Translations under genes and position numbers: made by a program
Origin: Petrachloros mirabilis ULC683
Lineage (GTDB): Bacteria > Cyanobacteriota > Cyanobacteriia > Thermosynechococcales > Thermosynechococcaceae
NCBI RefSeq assembly: GCF_009939295.1
Contig: NZ_WVIC01000001.1
Span: 124,001-188,000, forward strand
DNA length: 64,000 bases
Direction: 5' to 3'
Part shown: positions 8,753 to 17,927 of the stretch, piece after piece
How positions within the stretch are numbered: position 1 is the first letter of the stretch
Layout of the letters: the number at the start of each line of letters is the position of its first letter
Notes under the pieces: generated by a model
What the model was told of the DNA's origin: nothing
Database searches by the model: none
What the model saw: only the letters and a program-made list of their open reading frames with translations

Positions 8753-8855
8753 AGGCTGTCTTTAGGGTCTTCCCCTACATTCGCCCCCCAATCCCCCAGA
8801 ATGGGGGATTTAGAGGGCGGGTGCAAGGCGCTAGAAACTTTTCAAGCCGCCCCCT
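8751..8855. repeat. family C palindromic repeat, short copy (105 bp)
   Basis: The left end AGAGGCTGTCTTTA and right end GCCGCCCCCT resemble the ends of longer copies at 17111, 34544 and 53736. This copy keeps only one G/C-run hairpin (CAATCCCCCAGAATGGGGGAT), so it is an internally deleted form. It is flanked by TA on both sides and completes the stop codon of the preceding gene. Confidence 0.75.
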
Positions 8856-8958
8856 AACTCAGCACTTATCCCCATCCCTAGCATTGTCTTTGGAAAGACG
8901 CCCGAATTGCCAAGAGTTTCGGTAAACTGAGTTATATATTTTACGAGGTCAATTGACT

Positions 8959-9237
8959 ATGGAATCCTCTGCCGTCATTGCATTGATCGCCCAGTCCCTA
9001 GCAACTACGCTACAGTTTTATCTCATTCTCTTATTTATTCGGGTGCTTCTGAGCTGGTTCCCCAACATTGATTGGTCTCGGGTTCCGTTCTCATTACTGA
9101 GCCAATTGACTGACCCCTATCTTAATCTTTTTCGATCCATCATTCCCCCGCTTGGTGGACTTGATCTATCACCCATTCTCGGCTTTTTTCTCCTGCAATT
9201 TCTGGCTTCATTTTTGTCTTCTTCATTTTTATATTAA
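8959..9237 (+). CDS. YggT-family integral membrane protein
   Basis: A 92-residue protein with two membrane helices (about residues 5-30 and 65-90) around the family signature LLSWFPNIDWSRVPFSLLSQ and LTDPYLNLFRSIIPP. YggT proteins (Ycf19/CCB3 relatives in phototrophs) act in membrane processes such as nucleoid or thylakoid organisation and cytochrome assembly, but the exact role here is unknown. GAGG lies about 11 bases before the ATG at 8959. An in-frame TTG two codons earlier is a less likely start. Confidence 0.9.
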   Translation: MESSAVIALIAQSLATTLQFYLILLFIRVLLSWFPNIDWSRVPFSLLSQLTDPYLNLFRSIIPPLGGLDLSPILGFFLLQFLASFLSSSFLY

Positions 9238-9533
9238 ATCTGAAGACTGCGCTTAAAAATTGCATCATTCAAGTTCAACACTCTGCTCTATGCTGTCACC
9301 TCAGGCAACGAGCCGATTTTGAATTATCTGACTTGTCAGTTATCCTCTGGAAACCCAGGCAAGCCAAATATGATAGAGGAACTCAAGATCTTGAGTTCAG
9401 TTCTTTCTGAAATCACATTGGTTTTGGAGCTTTTGAAAACCACTTTGTCGAGGTATTTTATTTTTGTCGGTTGTATGCTAGCATTCCCAGAAACAGATTT
9501 ACTGTTTCGCTTGACCCAGTGAGGATCAGTCCC

Positions 9534-10796
9534 TTGCCTAAACGCTATTTTTTCACCTCAGAGTCAGTCACTGAAGGACACCCCGACAAAGTTTGTGATC
9601 AGATTTCAGACACAATCTTAGATGCTTTGCTCAGCCAAGATCCCAAGAGCCGGGTGGCTGCTGAGGTGGTTGTCAATACCGGTTTAGTCTTAATCACCGG
9701 GGAAGTGACCACCACAGCACAGGTCAATTTTGTGGATTTGGTCAGGCGCAAGATTGCTGAGATTGGCTATACCAACGCAGACAACGGTTTTTCAGCCAAC
9801 AGTTGTGCCGTGCTGGTGGCTCTAGATGAGCAATCTCCAGACATTGCCCAAGGCGTCAATGCTGCCCATGAAACCCGTGATCAAAAGAGCGAAGAGCAAC
9901 TAGATGCCATTGGGGCTGGCGATCAAGGCATTATGTTTGGGTTTGCCTGCAACGAAACCCCGGAACTAATGCCCCTACCCATTAGTTTGGCCCATCGCAT
10001 TTCTCGGCGATTGGCATCGGTACGCAAAACAGGACAACTCAGCTATCTGCGCCCTGATGGCAAGACCCAGGTAACCGTTGCCTACGAGGACGGCAAGCCT
10101 GTGGGTATCGACACAATCTTAGTTTCCACGCAACATGACGCTGCCATAGAAAGCATCACAAACTCCACCGAGGTTCAAGCCAGGATCAAATCTGACCTCT
10201 GGTCTGCGGTGATCGAGCCTGTCTTTACAGATCTTCACATTCAGCCCAAGAAAGAGACACGATTTTTGGTGAATCCGACTGGGCAGTTTGTGATCGGCGG
10301 CCCTCAAGGAGATGCCGGTCTCACCGGACGCAAAATCATTGTGGATACCTATGGGGGTTACTCTCGCCACGGCGGCGGCGCATTTTCTGGAAAAGATCCC
10401 ACTAAGGTGGATCGCAGTGCTGCCTATGCCTGTCGCTACGTCGCCAAAAACATTGTCGCTGCTGGGCTAGCTGAGAAATGTGAAGTGCAGTTGAGCTATG
10501 CCATTGGAGTAGCACGCCCCGTCAGCATCTTGATCGAGACCTTTGGCACTGGCAAAGTAGACGAAGATCGGCTCCTGGAAGTAGTTCAAAAAAACTTTGA
10601 GCTGCGTCCAGCAGGGTTAATTCAAGCGTTTGGCTTGGATCGACTTCCGGCTGAACGAGGCGGGCGCTTCTATCAGGATGTGGCAGCCTATGGCCACTTT
10701 GGCCGCACCGATTTGGATTTGCCCTGGGAGCAAACTGACAAAGCCGATTTACTCAAAGCAACCTTGAGCCCTGAACGCTCTGCGGTAACGGCGTAG
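9534..10796 (+). CDS. metK: S-adenosylmethionine synthase
   Basis: A 420-residue enzyme making S-adenosylmethionine from ATP and methionine. Signatures include [32 protein letters not shown] (the conserved loop hexapeptide) and [20 protein letters not shown]. The frame opens earlier, but the family N-terminus starts at (M)xKRYxFTSES. A TTG at 9534 preceded by AGGAT gives exactly that and the usual cyanobacterial length. No SAM-riboswitch-like fold was recognised in the 296-base leader. A hairpin follows the stop. Confidence 0.96.
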   Translation: MPKRYFFTSESVTEGHPDKVCDQISDTILDALLSQDPKSRVAAEVVVNTGLVLITGEVTTTAQVNFVDLVRRKIAEIGYTNADNGFSANSCAVLVALDEQSPDIAQGVNAAHETRDQKSEEQLDAIGAGDQGIMFGFACNETPELMPLPISLAHRISRRLASVRKTGQLSYLRPDGKTQVTVAYEDGKPVGIDTILVSTQHDAAIESITNSTEVQARIKSDLWSAVIEPVFTDLHIQPKKETRFLVNPTGQFVIGGPQGDAGLTGRKIIVDTYGGYSRHGGGAFSGKDPTKVDRSAAYACRYVAKNIVAAGLAEKCEVQLSYAIGVARPVSILIETFGTGKVDEDRLLEVVQKNFELRPAGLIQAFGLDRLPAERGGRFYQDVAAYGHFGRTDLDLPWEQTDKADLLKATLSPERSAVTA

Positions 10797-10820
10797 CCTG
10801 CAAATTCCAAGGTTAGGGAC

Positions 10821-10852
10821 AAGGGATAACTGGCACAAGTAGGTTATCCCTT
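10821..10852 (+). terminator. hairpin after metK
   Basis: Perfect 10-bp arms AAGGGATAAC and GTTATCCCTT surround a 12-base loop, starting 25 bases after the metK stop. The T-tract is short, so termination strength is uncertain. Confidence 0.6.
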
Positions 10853-11198
10853 ATTTAGTGATCGGCGCACCTTGCCGCTGGCGTAATGAAACTCAAAATT
10901 CAAATCAGTTGCGGCTTGCTCCATCCAATACTGTTCGGTTAAGCCTTATGCCGTGCTGTGAATGGCGAAAGTCCCATATCTTTCGCTTTTGCTTTTAGCT
11001 GATCTCCTAGAATTGTTCCAAGACCTATCCAATACGAAAGCGTCCCTACGACTATGCTGGCTAAGCGAAGTCGTAGCCAAGACCTACACCTACCGAAGAT
11101 GTCCCCTTCGACTCCGCTCAGGGGACAGTTACACCTTTTGAGAGCCTTCCTACTTCTCAAACCGCCTCTAACCCTGATGCCTTTGCTAAAATCTGGGC
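10853..11198. other. gene-free stretch between metK and larE
   Basis: No supportable gene. A 73-codon frame on the minus strand (10939-11160) has no family features. The segment around 11040-11125 contains CTTCGACTCCGCTCAGGGGAC and related short phrases that look like dispersed cyanobacterial repeat debris. The larE promoter should lie in the last 60 bases. Confidence 0.4.
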
Positions 11199-12008
11199 AT
11201 GAACTCGGATAAACTGACTCAACTTCAGCATCTGCTGTCCACCTTTGATCGTGCCCTCATTGCCTACTCTGGAGGCATTGACAGCACCCTTGTGGCGAAA
11301 GTTGCCTACGATGTGTTGGGCGATCGCGCCCTAGCTGTGACCGCCAACTCTCCCTCCTTGCTGCCCGATGATCTAAAAGAAGCCCAACAACAAGCCGCCA
11401 TCATTGGCATTGCCCATCAGGTCATTGTCACCCATGAACTTGACAATCCCGAGTATGCCGCCAACCCAGTAAATCGCTGCTATTTTTGCAAGAGCGAACT
11501 CTACGATAGCCTGAAGCCCCTAGCACAACAGTGGGGCTATCCTTACATCATCGATGGCGTCAACGCCGATGACCTGCAAGATTACCGACCCGGCATTCAA
11601 GCCGCCAAAGAACGAGGCACCCGCTCCCCCCTCGCCGAACTAGGCGTCACCAAACTAGACGTTCGCCAAATGGCTCAGGCTCTAGCACTTCCTTGGTGGA
11701 ACAAACCTGCCCAGCCTTGCCTCAGCTCTCGGTTTCCCTACGGAGAAGCCATCACCCCTACAAAGCTTCAGCGCGTAGGACAGGCTGAACGGTATCTTCG
11801 TCAATTGGGATACCAAACCCTCCGAGTCCGCTCCACTGAGGAGACTGCCCGTATTGAGCTACCAACCGAAGAACTGCGGCACTTTATGACGCATACTGAT
11901 CTCAACGCCTTGGTACAGACCTTTCAATCCTACGGCTTCACCTACGTCACCCTGGATCTGGAAGGCTTTCGCAGCGGCAAACTCAATCAGGTTTTGACCA
12001 AACGGTGA
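11199..12008 (+). CDS. larE: LarE-type ATP-dependent sulfur transferase
   Basis: A 269-residue PP-loop enzyme. Motif SGGIDST (residues 24-30) binds ATP. Cys174 in PCLSSRFPYG aligns with the sacrificial cysteine of Lactobacillus LarE. Cys94 and Cys97 form a CxxC (NRCYFCKSELY), so a metal or iron-sulfur site is possible, as reported for some LarE homologues. LarE inserts sulfur into the pyridinium biscarboxylate precursor of the nickel-pincer cofactor used by lactate racemase and related enzymes. larB and larC are not in the window. The next gene begins one base after the stop. Confidence 0.88.
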   Translation: MNSDKLTQLQHLLSTFDRALIAYSGGIDSTLVAKVAYDVLGDRALAVTANSPSLLPDDLKEAQQQAAIIGIAHQVIVTHELDNPEYAANPVNRCYFCKSELYDSLKPLAQQWGYPYIIDGVNADDLQDYRPGIQAAKERGTRSPLAELGVTKLDVRQMAQALALPWWNKPAQPCLSSRFPYGEAITPTKLQRVGQAERYLRQLGYQTLRVRSTEETARIELPTEELRHFMTHTDLNALVQTFQSYGFTYVTLDLEGFRSGKLNQVLTKR

Positions 12009-12009
12009 G

Positions 12010-13062
12010 ATGTTAAGCGAAGCTCAACAAGACGGACATCTCATCTACTACCCCCCCGCACTGCCCAAAGGCTTGGGGAAACGATTGCTGCACGTGAATG
12101 GCGTGGCCAGTCCCGTAGACAAACAGCGCCGAGATCTAGAAGCTCTCGTGTGGCTGAGCGTTGAACACCCCTTAGATGTTGTGGGCGTCCATAACAGCAC
12201 CGAGGGCTTTCAAGCCGATATTCTTGAAAGTCTGCTGGCCAAATCCGAACTGTATCGGCTTTGGCCACAACACCGCACCTCCGAAAGCCAGGAGAGACTT
12301 CAAGGCTATGTTGCACTGTTAAAACTGCTCTGTGATCAATCCCTCAGCGATCAAACAGACCTATTGACCCTGGTACAAGAGCTCTCCCCCAAAAACGGCA
12401 AAACCGGAACCCCACCCTTGAAGTCAGGTTTTCCCATTGACTTATCGATCATGAAGCAATTGCCCTTCATGCAGCAGATGGGCTGGGCGGAGTTTGAAGC
12501 CTATGCCTACGGCAGTTATCCCACCGGGGCACCGCGTCCCACCTTACGTCTGGCATACGAGATTGTCCGAGCCATTCGAGACGGGGTAGAGGTATTTGTT
12601 ACCGCCCACAGTCAAGGAATGATTATTGCAGCACTGGCTTTTCACATTGTGGCAGCCTTCTTTGAGGGGTACTCCAAATGGACTGAGCCCTTGCGTTTTA
12701 TTGGCTATGGCCCAGCCATTATGTTTGAAGACTTACCTGAAAGTGTGCAATCGCAAACCGTGATGATTCAGCATCGCCAAGACCTAGTGGCTGAGTCATT
12801 CAGTAATGTGCGCCATGTCAGCCTTTGGAGCAATCTTCAAAACTATTTCAAAAATTTGATCGATAATGCCAACGAGATCGCTCAGCTCGTGAACACCGAC
12901 TCTCACCACAGTGCCAGCCTCTACCTAGGGCTGACTGAAGAGCCCTCAGGCACTCGCTCTGCCCAGCTTATTCAACTGCTCCTTAGCGAAGACTGGAAAA
13001 CGAGTACCTATGTCCAGTCTCTTCGAGCTAACCGGATCATTCTGGAAGCAACGCATCTTTGA
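12010..13062 (+). CDS. alpha/beta-hydrolase-like protein of unknown function
   Basis: A 350-residue protein with a nucleophile elbow TAHSQGM (Ser201) and an upstream HVNGVASP strand, suggesting a lipase/esterase-like fold. No clear acid or base can be assigned. The segment RLAYEIVRAIRDGVEVFVTAHSQG is typical of proteins annotated only as conserved hypotheticals in cyanobacteria. There is no signal peptide. The start codon follows the larE stop by one base, so the two genes are probably translationally coupled. Any functional tie to the nickel-pincer cofactor is inference. Confidence 0.75.
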   Translation: MLSEAQQDGHLIYYPPALPKGLGKRLLHVNGVASPVDKQRRDLEALVWLSVEHPLDVVGVHNSTEGFQADILESLLAKSELYRLWPQHRTSESQERLQGYVALLKLLCDQSLSDQTDLLTLVQELSPKNGKTGTPPLKSGFPIDLSIMKQLPFMQQMGWAEFEAYAYGSYPTGAPRPTLRLAYEIVRAIRDGVEVFVTAHSQGMIIAALAFHIVAAFFEGYSKWTEPLRFIGYGPAIMFEDLPESVQSQTVMIQHRQDLVAESFSNVRHVSLWSNLQNYFKNLIDNANEIAQLVNTDSHHSASLYLGLTEEPSGTRSAQLIQLLLSEDWKTSTYVQSLRANRIILEATHL

Positions 13063-13209
13063 AAAGAGAGAGACCATCTTCGGGCTGAATGCGTTTATCT
13101 TGCGTTTTATTTCATCATCGATTGCCTCAACCTCAACCCTTTTACGCTATTAAGTAGAGCCCCCTCTCAAGATCATCTTTGCTGAGTGAAAATGCCTAGA
13201 GGTATGTCT

Positions 13210-13770
13210 ATGAACATCAATGCAAACTCGTCTCAACATCCACGTTTTACCCACTCAGCCCCAACACAGCTCACCTGGCGAATGGGGATCATGATTGTGC
13301 TGGTGGCCTGGCTGAGTATGAGTGCCTTTATCGACTTAATCTTAATGCCAGGCTTATACAGTGCGGGCATGATGGGAGATCCGGCTTTTGCCATGGCAGG
13401 TCATCTTATTTTTTCAATTTTTAATCGCTTTGAGCTAATTGCAGGGGCTTTTGTGCTCACGGGCTGTTTGTTCCTATGGTCTCATCTCTCTGAATCCGCC
13501 AACAGCAGCGAAAATACCTGGACGAAGTGGCTCTGGGCCGTCAGCCTAGTGGCGATACCACTGATTTATGCCTATGGCCTCACTCCCTACATGAGTGGAT
13601 TGGGAATGCAGCTTGATCTATCAGTTTCCCAAAAGATGGCGACTGAGATGGTTCCCATGCACTTGGTTTACTGGGGACTTGAAGCCCTAAAAGCGGGAAC
13701 CATTATTATGGTTTTAAATCAAGTTTGGTGGTGGGATCACGACTCAGAAACCTCTGCTCACGGAATCTAG
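13210..13770 (+). CDS. four-helix membrane protein, DUF4149/TMEM205-like
   Basis: A 186-residue protein with four predicted membrane helices (about residues 22-45, 60-85, 105-125 and 150-172). The segment FIDLILMPGLYSAGMMGDPAFAM followed by FNRFE recalls the DUF4149 pattern, a moderate match made from memory. ATG codons lie at 13204 and 13210. The second has AGAGG seven bases upstream and is preferred. It stands alone before rpoZ. Confidence 0.75.
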   Translation: MNINANSSQHPRFTHSAPTQLTWRMGIMIVLVAWLSMSAFIDLILMPGLYSAGMMGDPAFAMAGHLIFSIFNRFELIAGAFVLTGCLFLWSHLSESANSSENTWTKWLWAVSLVAIPLIYAYGLTPYMSGLGMQLDLSVSQKMATEMVPMHLVYWGLEALKAGTIIMVLNQVWWWDHDSETSAHGI

Positions 13771-13852
13771 TCAACCCGTAGCCCTGGAGATGTTGGTAAA
13801 CTAGGTAAAGCTAATCTAACGCTATAAACATTCACCTTCATCCTCCAAGGCT

Positions 13853-14083
13853 ATGCAAAATCGTTCTTCTGTTGATACCACCCAAATTATGCGGCGAGCT
13901 GAGGAGCTCATTAACGCTTCACCCAATCGCTATAAAATTACGGTGCAAGTTGCGCACCGAGCCAAAAAGCGACGCCAACGCGAAAACCTCGAAGAATATG
14001 AAGAGGGAACGCTTAAATCGGTCATGCAGGCGATCCTGGAAATGTCAGATGAGCTGACCCAGCCTGAAATTATTGGCGAATGA
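13853..14083 (+). CDS. rpoZ: RNA polymerase omega subunit
   Basis: A 76-residue protein that stabilises the beta-prime subunit of RNA polymerase. The segments [30 protein letters not shown] and [12 protein letters not shown] match the cyanobacterial omega family. The stop codon overlaps the next start by four bases (ATGATG/TGA), showing translational coupling to a secreted protein. Confidence 0.93.
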   Translation: MQNRSSVDTTQIMRRAEELINASPNRYKITVQVAHRAKKRRQRENLEEYEEGTLKSVMQAILEMSDELTQPEIIGE

Positions 14084-14748
14084 TGTTTGACAAAATTCTG
14101 AAAAGCATTCCAGGATGGGGCTGGGTTATTGGAAGCTGCCTGATGGTGGTGTTGGCTCAGGGAGTCGTTCCAGAGTTGTCCTCAGTTGCCAGTGCTCAAA
14201 GTGCCAACCCCAACAGTATGGCAACTCAAGTCTATGAGCGCTTGCCTGACTTTCCTAGGGAAGATCAATATCCAGAGCGAGGCAGATCTACCCTCTCGGA
14301 TAGCACTTTGATTAGTCGGCTGATTCAGTATCACACCTTTGTCAAAGGTCGCTTACCCATTTATCGGTTGGATTGGCAAGTCACCTTTGCTGATTACCTT
14401 GGCCTTAACGACTATATTCTGGAAGAGACCTACCCAGGGCAAGGGTTTCTCCGCACCAATCCCATGGCAGCCGATATTGAGGCTGTGCAGCAGTTAAGTC
14501 GCACTCAGCGGCGTGCGGTGGTTCAAGCCCTCGTGGATGTGTTTACGGGGCGCTCAGCTCCAGTAGACACCCCACCTCCTGGGGCAGCGTTGCCCTCTCC
14601 TAGGGTAGAAACGGTTCCTGCTCCTTACGCTCCAGTACTTCCACCATTGTCGCCTCCTGGTAGCGTTGATCTGCTGTTGCCTCCCCGTCCCCAATCCCCT
14701 GCTCGTCCCCAACCTGGGGGCGATGCCCAGCATTTGCTTCTAGATTAG
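14080..14748 (+). CDS. exported protein with proline-rich C-terminus
   Basis: A 222-residue protein with an N-terminal signal peptide ([20 protein letters not shown], predicted cleavage after SAQ). A globular part at about residues 45-165 includes [18 protein letters not shown] and [23 protein letters not shown]-like sequence. The tail is rich in Pro and Leu ([20 protein letters not shown]), as in extracytoplasmic linkers. The family is conserved in cyanobacteria as far as I recall, but has no known role. It overlaps rpoZ by four bases and is followed four bases later by a DUF1818 gene, forming a tight operon. Confidence 0.8.
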   Translation: MMFDKILKSIPGWGWVIGSCLMVVLAQGVVPELSSVASAQSANPNSMATQVYERLPDFPREDQYPERGRSTLSDSTLISRLIQYHTFVKGRLPIYRLDWQVTFADYLGLNDYILEETYPGQGFLRTNPMAADIEAVQQLSRTQRRAVVQALVDVFTGRSAPVDTPPPGAALPSPRVETVPAPYAPVLPPLSPPGSVDLLLPPRPQSPARPQPGGDAQHLLLD

Positions 14749-14752
14749 GCTT

Positions 14753-15118
14753 GTGCGTCAATACCTCAAGGAAGGTCTGGGATGGCGTTTGGGCTGGAAC
14801 CCAAGCGCACCCCATTACCAGGGCTTAGTCGGAACCTCAGAGTGGTCGGTTGAGTTAACCCAGGCTGAGTTTGAAGATTTTTGTCGGCTTCTGCTTCAGC
14901 TTGCCGAAACTATGACTCAGGCGAGCTTGGAGTTGATGGACAGTGAAATGCTGGCCATTGAGGCTCAAAGTGAGGCTTTATGGATGGAAGCGCGGGGATT
15001 TCCCCAAGCTTTCAGCCTTAGCTTTATCCTCTTGCAGAGCCGTCGAGCAGAGGGAAGCTGGCCACCATCTGTGACCCCTGCCTTGATCCAAGGTGTGCAA
15101 ATGCTCCAGTTCTTTTAG
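14753..15118 (+). CDS. DUF1818 family protein
   Basis: A 121-residue cytoplasmic protein starting at a GTG (14753). Typical family features are the N-terminal LKEGLGWRLGWNP, the central VELTQAEFEDFCRLLLQLAETM and the closing FSLSFILLQSRRAEGSWP. DUF1818 is restricted to cyanobacteria and some plastids and has no assigned function. It is the last gene of the rpoZ cluster and ends 31 bases before tRNA-Pro. Confidence 0.85.
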   Translation: MRQYLKEGLGWRLGWNPSAPHYQGLVGTSEWSVELTQAEFEDFCRLLLQLAETMTQASLELMDSEMLAIEAQSEALWMEARGFPQAFSLSFILLQSRRAEGSWPPSVTPALIQGVQMLQFF

Positions 15119-15149
15119 ATATATTTCATGTTAGGCTTGTAAGACGAGA

Positions 15150-15223
15150 CGGGGCGTAGCGCAGCTTGGTAGCGCACCACTTTGGGGTAGTGGGGGTCGT
15201 GGGTTCAAATCCCGCCGCTCCGA
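15150..15223 (+). tRNA. tRNA-Pro(GGG)
   Basis: A 74-base cloverleaf. The acceptor arms CGGGGCG and CGCTCCG pair fully, including one G-U. The D-arm is GCGC-N-GCGC. The anticodon stem CCACT/AGTGG closes the loop TTGGGGT with anticodon GGG, and the T-loop is TTCAAAT. The discriminator is A and CCA is not encoded. A decayed integrase starts 140 bases downstream. Confidence 0.95.
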
Positions 15224-15363
15224 TTGGCTGGAAAGCTATACACAGTAAGGCTTTTAGGAATTCTAGACGATTCTTGAAGGTCTGTTTTGCTGTCAATAAG
15301 CAATCAAATATAGGCCGTCAAGGGTTGTTTGGGTTGTAAAGTTACTCCGAAATTTACCCCGCC

Positions 15364-15654
15364 ATGAAAGTCACAATTGAAAACCATGAAGGATCGCTCC
15401 GGTTGCGATGGAGATACCACGGCAAGCGCTACACCCTAGCCTGTGGTGTTGCTGATAGCGCGATTGGGCGAGGGCTTGCCCGTCAGAAGGCTTCCCAGAT
15501 TGAGGCAGACCTCATTACAGGGCAATTTGATCACACGTTGCTGAGATACAAGCCCAGGATTCTAGTCAAGAGGGAACAGCACGGTTGCTATCATCCCTGG
15601 ATGAAGACAGACCCACAACCCTGCGGAAGCTCAACACTATTGAAAATAAGGTAG
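15364..15654 (+). pseudogene. truncated tyrosine-recombinase (integrase) N-terminus
   Basis: Residues 1-66 (MKVTIENHEGSLRLRWRYHG, then KRYTLACGV and QIEADLITGQFDHTLLRYKP) match the arm-type DNA-binding domain that opens phage-type integrases in cyanobacteria. A full integrase has about 350-400 residues. After residue 66 the frame runs into unrelated sequence and stops at 96, and no catalytic R-H-R-Y domain follows. A different frame from about 15560 to 15689 reads LSSLDEDRPTTLRKLNTIEN and similar gene-like sequence, suggesting a deletion joined two remnants. The position 140 bases from tRNA-Pro fits an old tRNA-targeted island. Confidence 0.75.
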
Positions 15655-15694
15655 ATTTCCTGATGCCCCCACAAGAGGGTGAGGCATAGCCACA

Positions 15695-17074
15695 CTACAT
15701 CTGTGCTACATCTAAGCAAAGCTCTCGAAAATGATCGCCTCGAACCTCAAAGTTGGGGTATTGATCAAAGCTAGCACAAGCTGGTGAGAGCAAAACCACC
15801 TTGGCCTGAAGCTGAGGAGCCACCTCTACGGCGCGACGCACCGCCCGGTCTAAGGTTTCCACCCGCTCATAGTCGCTATAGCCAATATCATTAAGTCGCT
15901 GGGCAAAGGCGGGAGCTGCCTTGCCAATCAATAGCACCTTGGCCGCTTTGGCCTGAATCGTGCGGAGCCATTGCTGGTCATCCCCCACTTTGGGGTCACC
16001 CCCAGCAATCAAAATTGCGGGAGAATCGACCGCAGCCAAGCCAATCGCTGCGGCGTCATAGTTTGTGGCCTTGCTGTCGTTAATATAGGTTACCCCCTGG
16101 TGGATGATCACCCGTTCTAGACGATGGGCAACACCCGAAAACTGGGTGACCGCTGTGGCAATGGCCTCCGCGTCAATACCGGCTAAGTGCGCCACTGCAA
16201 CCGCCATCAACAGATTTTGACAATTATGGGCACCCACCATCTTCAGGGCATTGACGGAGACAATGGCGGTTCCGGCTACCTTCACCCAGCCTTGATGGAC
16301 ATAAACGGTAGGAATGGGGATGCCTGTTGCCGTTAATGGGGATGCCCCTTGCACACTAGTCCACCAGGCTTCTGGCCATAGGGAGGTAATCTGCTGACGC
16401 AGGTAGGGGTCATCCCCATTGAGGACACGGTGCTCAGACCGATGCAGCAGAGACTTTTTGATCTCGCAGTAGCGCTCGAAGGTGCCGTGGCGTTCGAGGT
16501 GGTCAGGGGTCAGCGTGGTCCAGGCTCCAATGCGAGGCGCAAGGGTGGGAGAGGCTTCAATCTGATAACTACTGACTTCTGCAATCACCCAATCCAGGGC
16601 TTTGCCGCTGAGGGCGAATTCACAGGCACTATGGCCAATGTTGCCGCAGGCGGGTGCAAATTTTCCAGCAGCTTCAAAGATGGCCGCCACTAGGGCTGTG
16701 GTGGTGGTTTTACCATTGGTACCAGTAATGCCCACCCAGGGGCAGTGCTGCAAGGATCGCCACGCTAGTTCTAATTCACCGAAGGTCTCAATTCCCCGCG
16801 ATCGCGCCTCCACCAATCCTGGCAACTGCCAAGACACCCCCGGACTCACCACCACCCGTTCAGGCTGGGGAAGCCCTTTGGCAGCCAGAGCTTCGAGCTC
16901 AAACGTCATCCCCAGCATCACCTGGATGCCTTCGGCGGACAGAGCTTGCTGTTGATCTATCAAAGCCTCAGACTGAGCCGTATCACTTACCCAAACCTGC
17001 CACCCATCTCGTTGGAGCAGTCGAGCCGCTGCAATGCCAGAGCGTCCAAGACCAATTACGTGAGCGGTGGGCAT
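15695..17074 (-). CDS. murD: UDP-N-acetylmuramoylalanine--D-glutamate ligase
   Basis: A 459-residue cytoplasmic Mur ligase that adds D-glutamate to UDP-MurNAc-L-Ala in peptidoglycan synthesis. The N-terminal uracil-binding fold is [17 protein letters not shown]. The ATP loop is [12 protein letters not shown]. Also present are [11 protein letters not shown], the [10 protein letters not shown] motif and [13 protein letters not shown] longer frame reaches 17164, but those codons lie in intergenic and repeat sequence, so the ATG at 17074 is taken. It is convergent with the integrase remnant. Confidence 0.96.
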   Translation of the reverse strand: MPTAHVIGLGRSGIAAARLLQRDGWQVWVSDTAQSEALIDQQQALSAEGIQVMLGMTFELEALAAKGLPQPERVVVSPGVSWQLPGLVEARSRGIETFGELELAWRSLQHCPWVGITGTNGKTTTTALVAAIFEAAGKFAPACGNIGHSACEFALSGKALDWVIAEVSSYQIEASPTLAPRIGAWTTLTPDHLERHGTFERYCEIKKSLLHRSEHRVLNGDDPYLRQQITSLWPEAWWTSVQGASPLTATGIPIPTVYVHQGWVKVAGTAIVSVNALKMVGAHNCQNLLMAVAVAHLAGIDAEAIATAVTQFSGVAHRLERVIIHQGVTYINDSKATNYDAAAIGLAAVDSPAILIAGGDPKVGDDQQWLRTIQAKAAKVLLIGKAAPAFAQRLNDIGYSDYERVETLDRAVRRAVEVAPQLQAKVVLLSPACASFDQYPNFEVRGDHFRELCLDVAQM

Positions 17075-17110
17075 AGGGGCAGAGATAGGAAATAAAGCTT
17101 TATAACGGTA

Positions 17111-17253
17111 TGAGGCTGTCTTTAAGGTCTTCCCATAGGATACATTTGCCCCCCAACCCCCCATTCTGGGGGGCTTTGATCACTCTTAAGTCCCCCACTC
17201 TGGGGGATTTAGGGAGCGGGTGCAAGAGGTTAGAAACTTTTCAAACCGCCTCT
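17111..17253. repeat. family C palindromic repeat (143 bp)
   Basis: The left end GAGGCTGTCTTTAAGG and right end CTTTTCAAACCGCCTCT are imperfect inverted repeats. Two internal hairpins are visible (CAACCCCCCATTCTGGGGGG and CCCCCACTCTGGGGGA). It is flanked by TA. It sits in the head-to-head gap between murD and rimB, so it may overlap their promoters. Confidence 0.8.
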
Positions 17254-17353
17254 AAAGGCTCCCTTATGGTACCGTTTTGCTGACCCCAATTCTTGAAGTT
17301 TGCCTCAGCAACCTCAAGATTGCCCTTTGAGTGCTCTAGATTACCTTGAATTA

Positions 17354-17872
17354 ATGTCCTCGCCACGGTCTTCTCCTCAATTTGATGCTGTGCCCCCACT
17401 CGCCATTATTGGCTGGCGAGAATGGTTGGCTTTGCCCCAGATTCAGGTGCCGAGAGTCAAGGCCAAAATTGATACGGGGGCGCGCTCATCGTCTTTACAT
17501 GCCTTTGACCTCGAATTTTTTCGTCGGCAGGGCAAGGACATGATTCGTTTTACTGTCCATCCCCATCAGCGCAATCATCGAGATATGGTGCAGGCTGAAG
17601 CCGAACTTCTAGATGAACGCCAGGTTCGCAATTCTGGGGGGGGAACCGAGTGCCGTCCGGTGATTCAAACCCTGGCGCAACTGGGTGATCACGAGTGGCT
17701 GATTGAATTGACCCTAACCCGTCGGGATGCCATGGGGTTTCGGATGCTGCTGGGACGGCAGGCCGTGCGACAGCGTTTTTTGGTGGATGCCAGTCGTTCT
17801 TTTCTATTTAGCGTCAATCCGCACCGATTGAAGCAATTCGGTACGAAGAATGACGAGACTGGGGGAAAATAG
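17354..17872 (+). CDS. rimB: RimB-type retropepsin-like protease (formerly ATP-dependent zinc protease family)
   Basis: A 172-residue protein of the PF05618 family. The motif KIDTGARSSSLHA holds the aspartic-protease DTG at Asp40. The downstream VIQTLAQLGDHEWLIELTLTR and MLLGRQAV match the family core. In pseudomonads RimB works with RimK on glutamate tails of ribosomal protein S6. The adjacent rimK supports the same pairing here. An alternative TTG start lies at 17300. The ATG at 17354 begins just ahead of the conserved region. Confidence 0.85.
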   Translation: MSSPRSSPQFDAVPPLAIIGWREWLALPQIQVPRVKAKIDTGARSSSLHAFDLEFFRRQGKDMIRFTVHPHQRNHRDMVQAEAELLDERQVRNSGGGTECRPVIQTLAQLGDHEWLIELTLTRRDAMGFRMLLGRQAVRQRFLVDASRSFLFSVNPHRLKQFGTKNDETGGK

Positions 17873-17927
17873 GGACGGGGAGATGCACTGAGGTGGTCAT
17901 CTCCCACTGTCTTCAACATCAATACCT

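Noticed and set aside
9238-9533. Possible SAM riboswitch ahead of metK
   Set aside because: The leader is long enough, but I could not draw a fold or conserved core of any SAM-binding RNA class.
10939-11160. 73-codon frame in the metK-larE gap
   Set aside because: No family features, biased composition, and it overlaps repeat-like debris.
17075-17164. Longer N-terminus for MurD
   Set aside because: The extra codons lie in intergenic and repeat sequence, and the family starts at the Rossmann strand after 17074.
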